A stretch of DNA of 15,119 bases. Source: Caldilineaceae bacterium (GTDB lineage: Bacteria; Chloroflexota; Anaerolineae; Caldilineales; Caldilineaceae). Shown piece after piece: positions 9,523 to 15,119 of this stretch. Made by a program: the position numbers and the translations under genes. Under the pieces are notes generated by a model. It was not told the origin of the DNA and made no database searches. It saw only the letters and a list, made by a program, of their open reading frames with translations. The stretch is taken from positions 1 through 15,119 of the forward strand of contig WGCB01000598.1 in NCBI GenBank assembly GCA_015494005.1, given 5' to 3'. Position 1 is the first letter of the stretch. Each line of letters starts with the position of its first letter.

Positions 9523-10034
9523 TTGTGTTACTCCTTTGTAAAAGGTTGAGAGGGGTTGGAAAGACGGAAAAACACGATGATAGAAAACACGATGATAGAA
9601 CACCTGAGATGACGGAAACGAAGGAGGGTTCCTCTGGGAAGGAGATCGGAAAATCGAGAGACAAACGATGCCGGATCGCCTGCAGCCAGTCCGGTCACGG
9701 TCTGGGGGGAGGGGCCGTCCCGGGGTAGGCTAGCTGTGGCTGGATGTTGCTAGTTGGACACGCAGGAAACGAACGAACTCGTTGCCTGTGGCTAGAACAG
9801 CGTGTTCACACGGGATTGATGCTTGCTGAGGAGAGTGCTTGCCCCGACGGCGCAGGCGTCCGCAGTGGCAGTGCAGAACGGAGAAACGCTTCCAGAGCCC
9901 GAGAGTTCTAGGGCAAAACGTCTGTTGGGCCGGTTGGAAAATGCTGTGGAATGGTTGGGGGGAACAGCACTGACCTGGTCAGCCACAACATGGCGTCTGT
10001 GACGGCCCAGTATGTTCAATTCTGCACGAAATGT
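9523..10034 (-). promoter_or_regulatory. Predicted long 5' leader of the aap operon
   Basis: The promoter at 10041-10069 predicts transcription from about 10034, leaving about 512 untranslated bases before aapJ. The stretch is visibly poorer in GC than the flanking genes and I found no convincing gene in it on either strand. It holds a short dyad, CTGAC-CTG-GTCAG (9970-9982), about 52 bases downstream of the predicted start, several loose repeats of CTGTGGCT (near 9733 and 9786), and the 15-base tandem repeat at 9569-9598. I do not recognise a known riboswitch. The length could also mean that an undetected second promoter lies nearer aapJ. Confidence 0.4.
9569..9598. repeat. Perfect 15-base tandem duplication upstream of aapJ
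   Basis: The unit AAAACACGATGATAG occurs twice without a gap (9569-9583 and 9584-9598), and a degraded fragment (AACAC) follows. It lies 47 bases before the aapJ start codon. It could be a pair of direct-repeat operator boxes for a regulator of amino-acid uptake, or a recent slippage event. The sequence alone does not decide. Confidence 0.85.
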
Positions 10035-10040
10035 GGGCTG

Positions 10041-10069
10041 ACTATACCACGAAATATCCTCACTGTCAA
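10041..10069 (-). promoter_or_regulatory. aapJ: Near-consensus sigma-70 promoter for the aap operon
   Basis: On the minus strand a perfect -35 box TTGACA (10069-10064) is followed after exactly 17 bases by TATAGT (10046-10041), five of six consensus bases. Initiation is predicted at the A at about 10034. No gene other than aapJ lies downstream on this strand. Confidence 0.65.
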
Positions 10070-10155
10070 AACGGTGGCAATCGCTCTGGTAAGGCAGGGT
10101 AGCCTGGCGATTGTAAGGTGATTCGTCCATCCACCCTGTCCTGGCGGGGGCGCTT

Positions 10156-10184
10156 TTGGCGATTCCCCGGGCCTGGGCTATAAT
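10156..10184 (+). promoter_or_regulatory. Sigma-70 promoter for the zinc-ribbon membrane protein gene
   Basis: TTGGCG (10156-10161) and a perfect TATAAT (10179-10184) are separated by the optimal 17 bases. The predicted start near 10191 gives a leader of about 45 bases ending in the AAGGAG ribosome site of the gene at 10236. It faces away from the aap promoter 87 bases to the left, so the pair is divergent. Confidence 0.75.
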
Positions 10185-10235
10185 GGCCCAGACATTCAGG
10201 ATTCCTGTCGTCGGGATTCCTAAGGAGAGCGTGCA

Positions 10236-10790
10236 ATGCCTGCTGATCTAGCCAATACCATCGCCACAATCGCCGGCATTCTGGTGGCCATGCTGGGGGC
10301 GTTCCTCTTCGCCTTTTGGATCGCCATGGGGATCTGGACCTTCAACGACATCCGATCCCGCACCCGGGACTGGCTGGCCATTGCCCTGGCCTGTCTGCTG
10401 GTGCTGGTCTTCCCTGTGATCGGCCTCATCCTCTACCTGATGATCCGCCCCAAAGAGACCCTGGCTGAGGTCTACGACCGGGCCCTGGAAGAGGAAGCCC
10501 TGCTGCGAGAGCTGGAGGAGACCCTCACCTGCTACAACTGCGGCGTGCCGGTCAAGGACGAATGGGTCTACTGCTACAACTGCCACGCCCAGCTCCAGCA
10601 CGCCTGCGCCAGCTGCGGCAACCTGGTGCGCAACGAATGGGACATCTGCGTCTACTGCGGCGCCCCTCAGCAGGCCCTGGCTGGTACGCCCGGCTCCGTG
10701 CCTCAGCCGGCTGCGCCGTTCCAGTCCGATTTCCCGCCGGACGTGGCCGAGGAGAACCTGGGCTACCGTCCCATGCAGATGGGGGAGTGA
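10236..10790 (+). CDS. Small membrane protein with double zinc ribbon
   Basis: The 184-residue product has two N-terminal hydrophobic helices (about 10-34 and 46-69), then a charged, coiled-coil-like stretch (about 72-97, rich in Glu and Leu), and then a double zinc ribbon. Four CxxC pairs are visible: C99/C102, C113/C116, C124/C127 and C138/C141, with the internal repeat KDEWVYC / RNEWDIC showing that the two ribbons are alike. A Pro/Ala-rich tail ends the protein. The zinc domain should face the cytoplasm. AAGGAG lies about 8 bases before the ATG, and a consensus promoter precedes it. The specific function is unknown; double zinc ribbons of this kind occur in many uncharacterised membrane-linked regulators and scaffolds. 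It ends 58 bases before the promoter of the gatCA leader and is probably monocistronic. Confidence 0.85.
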   Translation: MPADLANTIATIAGILVAMLGAFLFAFWIAMGIWTFNDIRSRTRDWLAIALACLLVLVFPVIGLILYLMIRPKETLAEVYDRALEEEALLRELEETLTCYNCGVPVKDEWVYCYNCHAQLQHACASCGNLVRNEWDICVYCGAPQQALAGTPGSVPQPAAPFQSDFPPDVAEENLGYRPMQMGE

Positions 10791-10848
10791 GGGCCAGGCT
10801 GCTGGGGAAGCGACGGGGCGCCGAGCCCGATCTGGGCGAAAAATTGGT

Positions 10849-10877
10849 TTGACAGATGCCTCTCACCCGACTATACT
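10849..10877 (+). promoter_or_regulatory. Near-perfect sigma-70 promoter of the gatCA leader
   Basis: A perfect -35 box TTGACA (10849-10854), a 17-base spacer, and TATACT (10872-10877, five of six bases). Initiation 7-8 bases past the -10 box falls at 10884-10885, which is the A of an ATG. The transcript is therefore predicted to be leaderless for the small ORF that begins there. Confidence 0.8.
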
Positions 10878-10884
10878 TTGGGCC

Positions 10885-10995
10885 ATGAAACAGCGACACG
10901 GTTGGAGCACCCATCAACCCAGCACCCACGCCGTAGCACCGACGGCACAGGCAGCAGCTAGCAGCGTGCCCCGGTGGTGGCGTCTTCTGCACTGA
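10885..10995 (+). CDS. Putative leaderless Trp-rich leader peptide (36 aa)
   Basis: This 36-codon ORF begins at or within one base of the predicted transcription start, so it would be translated from a leaderless mRNA. The peptide begins [11 protein letters not shown], has an Ala/Ser/Thr-rich middle, and ends [10 protein letters not shown]. It has Trp at codon 7 and two adjacent TGG codons at 31-32 (10975-10980). Three Trp in 36 residues, two of them adjacent and close to a stop that sits six bases before a terminator hairpin, is the layout of trp-type leader peptides. Leaderless trpL is known from Sinorhizobium. No Shine-Dalgarno site is present, as expected for a leaderless start. A chance ORF cannot be excluded, since no homolog comparison was possible. 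The nearest downstream genes are gatC and gatA, not trp genes. Confidence 0.5.
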   Translation: MKQRHGWSTHQPSTHAVAPTAQAAASSVPRWWRLLH

Positions 10996-11001
10996 CATCC
11001 C

Positions 11002-11040
11002 ACGCCGGGGGCACACCAAGCCCACGGCGTCTTTCTTTTT
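11002..11040 (+). terminator. Intrinsic terminator 1 in the gatCA leader
   Basis: ACGCCG (11002-11007) pairs with CGGCGT (11025-11030). After one G-A mismatch, GGG pairs with CCC (11009-11011 with 11021-11023), closing a loop of up to 9 bases. CTTTCTTTTT follows at once (11031-11040). It starts six bases after the stop codon of the small Trp-rich ORF. Confidence 0.7.
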
Positions 11041-11058
11041 GACCAAGCAACAGAATGC

Positions 11059-11084
11059 GCCGTGGCTCGCTCCACGGCTTTTTT
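11059..11084 (+). terminator. Intrinsic terminator 2 in the gatCA leader
   Basis: A perfect 7-bp stem GCCGTGG (11059-11065) and CCACGGC (11072-11078) with a 6-base loop is followed directly by TTTTTT (11079-11084). It ends 39 bases before the gatC start codon, so gatCA expression from the upstream promoter must read through it. Confidence 0.75.
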
Positions 11085-11123
11085 CATGGCCACTCAGGAC
11101 CGCAACCCAGGAGCTCAGAACCC

Positions 11124-11414
11124 ATGAAACTGACCGTCGACGAGGTGAAACACGTGGCCGAGCTGGCCAAGCTCGCCCTCACCGAGGAGGAGATCCAGCA
11201 GTTCACCGAGCAACTCTCCGCCATCCTGGACTACGCGGAGCAGGTCCAGGCCGTGGACACCAGCGCGGTGCCTCCCACGCCCTACGTCCTGCCCCTGGTG
11301 AACGTGCTGGACGAGGATCGACCCCGGCCCAGCCTGCCCACGGACGTGGCCCTGGCCAACGCCCCCGACCGGGAGGACGGCTACTTCCGGGTGCGGGCCG
11401 TCTTCGAAGAGTAG
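11124..11414 (+). CDS. gatC: Asp/Glu-tRNA(Asn/Gln) amidotransferase subunit C
   Basis: GatC is the small subunit that holds GatA and GatB together in the amidotransferase that converts Glu-tRNA(Gln) and Asp-tRNA(Asn) to the correct Gln and Asn forms. The 96-residue product has the family pattern throughout: the N-terminal helix with [19 protein letters not shown], the [22 protein letters not shown] segment, the [18 protein letters not shown] turn, and the [15 protein letters not shown] end. I chose ATG 11124 because conserved sequence starts there and AGGAG lies 11 bases upstream. A longer frame back to 11055 would translate through terminator 2 and is rejected. It is 38 bases ahead of gatA. 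No catalytic residues are expected in this subunit. Confidence 0.94.
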   Translation: MKLTVDEVKHVAELAKLALTEEEIQQFTEQLSAILDYAEQVQAVDTSAVPPTPYVLPLVNVLDEDRPRPSLPTDVALANAPDREDGYFRVRAVFEE

Positions 11415-11452
11415 CCCTGTCCCCGTCCCTCTTTTCGAAAGGAAGCATCCCT

Positions 11453-12943
11453 GTGACCGAATCCCAGACCCACACCCCCCTCCCGGATTTGACCATCCAC
11501 CAGGCCCTGGCTGGCCTGGAACGGGGCGACCTCACCGCGGTGGAGCTGACCCAGGCCGTCCTGGCGCGGATCCAGGCCGTGGAGGACCAGATCCAGGCCT
11601 ATCTGCGGGTGACGGCCGAGCAGGCCCTGGCCCAGGCCGAGGAGGCGGACCGTCGCCGCCAGCAGGGGGAGCGGGCGCCCCTCCTGGGCATCCCCCTGGC
11701 CATCAAGGACGTGCTGGTGACGGAGGGGGTGGAGACCACCTGCGGCAGCAAGATCCTCCAGGGCTTCATCCCGCCCTACACCGCCACCGCGGTGGCCCGC
11801 CTGGAGGAGGCCGGCGCGATCCTCCTGGGCAAGACCAACACCGACGAGTTCGCCATGGGCTCCAGCACGGAGAACAGCGCCTACCAGACCACCCGCAACC
11901 CCTGGGATCTGGAGCGGGTGCCCGGAGGCAGCAGCGGCGGCTCCGCGGCCGCGGTGGCCGCCGGGGAAGCCCTGGGCGCTCTGGGCACGGACACCGGCGG
12001 CAGCGTGCGCCAGCCCGCGGCCCTCTGCGGCGTGGTGGGGTTGAAGCCCTCCTACGGCCGGGTGAGCCGCTACGGCCTGGTGGCCTACGGCAGCAGCCTG
12101 GACCAGATCGGCCCCATCACCCAGGACGTGCGGGACGCGGCCCTGCTCCTGAACGTCATCGCCGGCCACGATCCCCTGGACGGCACCAGCCTGCCGGAGC
12201 CGGTCCCCGACTACACCGCCGCGCTCACCGGGGAGGTCAAGGGGCTGCGCATCGGCCTGCCCGAGGAGTACTTCGTGGCCGGGATCCAGCCGGAGGTGGA
12301 GGCGGCGGTGCGGGCCGCCGTGGCCCATCTGGAGTCCCTGGGCGCGGAGGTGCTGCCCATCTCCTTGCCCAACACGGACAAGGCCCTGCCCGTCTACTAC
12401 CTCATCGCCCCGGCGGAGGCCAGCGCCAACCTGGCCCGTTACGATGGCATCCGCTTTGGCTACAGCGCCGGCGCGGAGAACCTCTTCGACAACTACCGAC
12501 TGACCCGGGGTCAGGGCTTCGGCCCGGAGGTGAAGCGGCGCATCATGCTGGGGACCTACGCCCTGAGCGCTGGCTACTACGACGCCTACTACCTGAAGGC
12601 CCAGCAGGTGCGCACCCTGATCCGGGAGGACTTCCAGCGGGCTTTCCAGCAGGTGGACGTGATCGCCGCCCCCACCTCGCCCACCACCGCCTTCCGCATC
12701 GGCGAGAAGATCGATGATCCCCTGGCCATGATCCTCACGGACATCTTCACCACCAGCGCCAACCTGGCCGGGATCTGCGCCATCAGCGTGCCCTGCGGCT
12801 TCGACAGCCAGGGGCTGCCCATCGGCCTGCAGCTCCTGGGCCCGGCCCTGGGCGAGGAGGCCATCCTGCGGGTGGCCCACGCCTACGAGCAGAGCACCGA
12901 CTGGCACAAACGCCGAGCCCAACTTCCAACTTCTGCCTCCTAA
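11453..12943 (+). CDS. gatA: Asp/Glu-tRNA(Asn/Gln) amidotransferase subunit A
   Basis: GatA is the glutaminase subunit that releases ammonia from glutamine for the tRNA-dependent amidation carried out by GatB. The 496-residue product is a normal-length amidase-signature enzyme. The Ser-cisSer-Lys triad is intact: K85 in PLAIKDV, S160 in [15 protein letters not shown], and nucleophile S184 in [12 protein letters not shown], with the same 75- and 24-residue spacings as in known GatA. I chose the GTG start at 11453 because GGAAG lies 7 bases upstream and the protein then begins just before the conserved [21 protein letters not shown]; the open frame runs further back to 11039 through gatC and the leader without support. 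It follows gatC by 38 bases. gatB is not in this window and must lie elsewhere. Confidence 0.96.
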   Translation: MTESQTHTPLPDLTIHQALAGLERGDLTAVELTQAVLARIQAVEDQIQAYLRVTAEQALAQAEEADRRRQQGERAPLLGIPLAIKDVLVTEGVETTCGSKILQGFIPPYTATAVARLEEAGAILLGKTNTDEFAMGSSTENSAYQTTRNPWDLERVPGGSSGGSAAAVAAGEALGALGTDTGGSVRQPAALCGVVGLKPSYGRVSRYGLVAYGSSLDQIGPITQDVRDAALLLNVIAGHDPLDGTSLPEPVPDYTAALTGEVKGLRIGLPEEYFVAGIQPEVEAAVRAAVAHLESLGAEVLPISLPNTDKALPVYYLIAPAEASANLARYDGIRFGYSAGAENLFDNYRLTRGQGFGPEVKRRIMLGTYALSAGYYDAYYLKAQQVRTLIREDFQRAFQQVDVIAAPTSPTTAFRIGEKIDDPLAMILTDIFTTSANLAGICAISVPCGFDSQGLPIGLQLLGPALGEEAILRVAHAYEQSTDWHKRRAQLPTSAS

Positions 12944-13195
12944 CCTCCCGATTCCTCATGTCCATCCACCGGTTGATCCTCGGCACAGATTCTGGCGGTT
13001 TAGCCATAGCATGAAGCCGGCAACCCGCGGTGAGGCACGGCCGCAGGTTGTGGAATCGGCTCGCTACTGGCCATCCAATCGATGTCACGCGCTGCAACTC
13101 GATGGTAGACTCGACCCAAACCCGTCCGAATCTCTGGCGCCCGTCCTGGGTTTTTCCTGGGCAACGCCAGCCAAACCAAGGTCAACGGTGAAACC
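12944..13195. other. Intergenic region between gatA and the aminotransferase gene
   Basis: These 252 bases hold no gene I can support. TAGACT (13106-13111) could be a weak -10 box, but its -35 partner TGTCAC is poor. Arms CTGGCG (13134-13139) and CGCCAG (13165-13170) are complementary and could form a hairpin, extended by CCC/GGG across a small internal loop, in the predicted leader of the next gene. I see no U-tract terminator after gatA. Confidence 0.5.
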
Positions 13196-14464
<1,269 letters not shown>

Positions 14465-14493
14465 AGGCAGACAAGGGGGCGGAAAGACAAGAG

Positions 14494-14526
14494 CGGGGGT
14501 GAACAGCGCTGTTCACCCCCGTTTTT
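14494..14526 (+). terminator. Strong intrinsic terminator after the aminotransferase gene
   Basis: A perfect 28-base palindrome (14494-14521) gives a 12-bp GC-rich stem, CGGGGGTGAACA pairing with TGTTCACCCCCG, around a GCGC tetraloop. TTTTT follows (14522-14526). It is 29 bases past the aminotransferase stop. The minus-strand gene at 14585 also ends toward it, but no matching U-tract exists on that strand. Confidence 0.9.
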
Positions 14527-14584
14527 CATCTGTTTCCGTCTGTTGTTTCCATCTGGGATGTCCCGACGCCCGCCCTCGTTTGGG

Positions 14585-15119
14585 CTAAATCCTGCGCACG
14601 TAGACCCCCTCCACCTCCGCCAGCACCGTTTCGATGGGGACCAGGTGGCCCACAGTGGTGTAGCTCCGGCCCCAGCCCAGATCCGTGGTGGTGCTGCTCT
14701 GGCGGAAGCGAAGCCGATTGGCCAGGAACCACTCCCGGGTGGCGGGCATGGGCAGGATGTAGAGCTGTCGAGGCTCCACGAAGTAGTAGAAGAGCAGGTC
14801 CGCCTCCGTGTAGAGGAAGCAGCCCAGGGTGCCCCGCTCCTGGTTGCTCATGGTCTCGAAGAAGAAATTCCCCGTCTCGTGCCAGCGGTCCCCCTTGATC
14901 TCCACCCGATACCGGCCCCGAGTCGTGGTCCAGATCAGGTCCACGTCCTGGGCCTGGTAGCGGGGATCCGCCTCCACGTTCTCCACGGAGCGGGTCTGGG
15001 GCAGGGAGCGCAGCCAGCTCTCGATGTCCTGAGCCGCCTGCTGGGCCACGGAGACCCCCTCCGCCATGGAGTAGCGGTGCAGGGCGTCGGGGGAGTCCGG
15101 TGGATCGGGTGGGGAGGGC
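14585..15119 (-). CDS. Uncharacterised protein with PD-(D/E)XK nuclease-like motif (5' end probably outside window)
   Basis: The frame is open from the stop at 14585 to the right edge with no stop. An ATG at 15067 would give 160 residues, but it has no ribosome site and the upstream codons stay open (residues ...SPDALHRYS before the Met), so I treat the 5' end as missing. Numbered from that Met, D43 in QDVDLIW and E56-x-K58 in YRVEIKGD form the D-X12-ExK pattern of PD-(D/E)XK phosphodiesterases, with a strand-turn-strand between them. Next come NFFFETMSNQE and a hydrophobic ADLLFYYFVEPRQLYILPM stretch typical of the fold's core. A nuclease role (repair, recombination or a plasmid/phage-like endonuclease) is inference; the fold call rests on the motif alone. 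No neighbour clarifies its role. Confidence 0.65.
   Translation of the reverse strand, partial: PSPPDPPDSPDALHRYSMAEGVSVAQQAAQDIESWLRSLPQTRSVENVEADPRYQAQDVDLIWTTTRGRYRVEIKGDRWHETGNFFFETMSNQERGTLGCFLYTEADLLFYYFVEPRQLYILPMPATREWFLANRLRFRQSSTTTDLGWGRSYTTVGHLVPIETVLAEVEGVYVRRI

Larger units (their letters stand above)
10930..11084 (+). promoter_or_regulatory. Candidate tandem-terminator attenuator in the gatCA leader
   Basis: The leader RNA can fold in two mutually exclusive ways. In the terminating fold, 11002-11011 pairs with 11021-11030 (terminator 1) and 11059-11065 pairs with 11072-11078 (terminator 2). In the alternative fold, GTGCCCCGG (10966-10974, just before the Trp codons) pairs with CCGGGGGCAC (11005-11014, one bulge), while CCACGGC (11022-11028) pairs with GCCGTGG (11059-11065), which would remove both terminators at once. 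CCACGGC occurs identically at 11022-11028 and 11072-11078, so the two copies compete for one partner. A small hairpin GCCGT/ACGGC (10930-10946) lies upstream. The sign of control is unclear: a ribosome stalled on the Trp codons would cover the 10966-10974 arm. Confidence 0.5.

Noticed and set aside
9523..9603. 27-residue N-terminal extension of aapJ.
   Set aside because: It reads through the tandem repeat and would put extra residues ahead of a clear lipoprotein signal; the ATG at 9522 has a good ribosome site.
9908..9991. 27-codon ORF (ATG TTG TGG...) in the predicted aap leader on the minus strand.
   Set aside because: No Shine-Dalgarno site, no run of one regulatory amino acid, and no terminator placed after it; likely chance.
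9792..10130. 112-codon minus-strand open frame between aapJ and the zinc-ribbon gene.
   Set aside because: It has no ribosome site, no recognisable family, and spans the aap promoter itself; composition looks non-coding.
10966..11040. Possible T-box riboswitch upstream of gatC (GGTGGTGGCG looks a little like the T-box core).
   Set aside because: The conserved T-box GGTGGNACCGCG antiterminator sequence is absent, there is no long stem I with specifier loop, and the same bases read as adjacent Trp codons in an ORF aligned with the promoter.
11055..11123. Longer gatC start at 11055 adding 23 residues.
   Set aside because: It would be translated through the terminator 2 hairpin and T-tract; conserved GatC sequence begins at 11124.

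Overview
This is a high-GC bacterial chromosomal window of ordinary metabolic and transport genes. Gene content, codon use and the Ala/Pro/Glu-rich linker after the lipoprotein signal suggest a Chloroflexota bacterium, perhaps Caldilineae-like. That placement is inference: no rRNA or other lineage marker is present. I saw no mobile element, CRISPR array, tRNA or rRNA.

Left part (1-4803, plus strand): the 3' end of argG, then argJ (arginine biosynthesis), a YitT-family membrane protein, and a cytoplasmic-looking GH20 beta-N-acetylhexosaminidase whose promoter lies at the end of the yitT-like gene. A bidirectional-looking terminator at 4846-4884 separates this block from the convergent genes that follow.

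Middle (4918-10069, minus strand): a complete polar amino-acid ABC transporter in the order aapJ-aapQ-aapM-aapP. A near-consensus promoter at 10041-10069 predicts an unusually long leader of about 510 nt before aapJ. That leader carries a perfect 15-nt tandem repeat. An intrinsic terminator and two further inverted repeats lie between aapJ and aapQ, which fits excess binding protein over membrane components.

Right part (10156-14526, plus strand): a small two-helix membrane protein with a double zinc ribbon and its own consensus promoter, then gatC-gatA of the tRNA-dependent amidotransferase, then a class I aminotransferase ending at a strong terminator. At the right edge a minus-strand gene encodes a PD-(D/E)XK nuclease-like protein that probably continues outside the window.

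The most interesting element is the leader of gatCA (10849-11123). A near-perfect sigma-70 promoter places the transcription start on or next to the ATG of a 36-codon ORF. That ORF contains two adjacent Trp codons and ends six bases before the first of two tandem intrinsic terminators. The terminator arms can also pair in mutually exclusive alternatives. This looks like a leaderless Trp leader-peptide attenuator, or an rnTrpL-like small RNA, in front of a gene pair with no known link to tryptophan.
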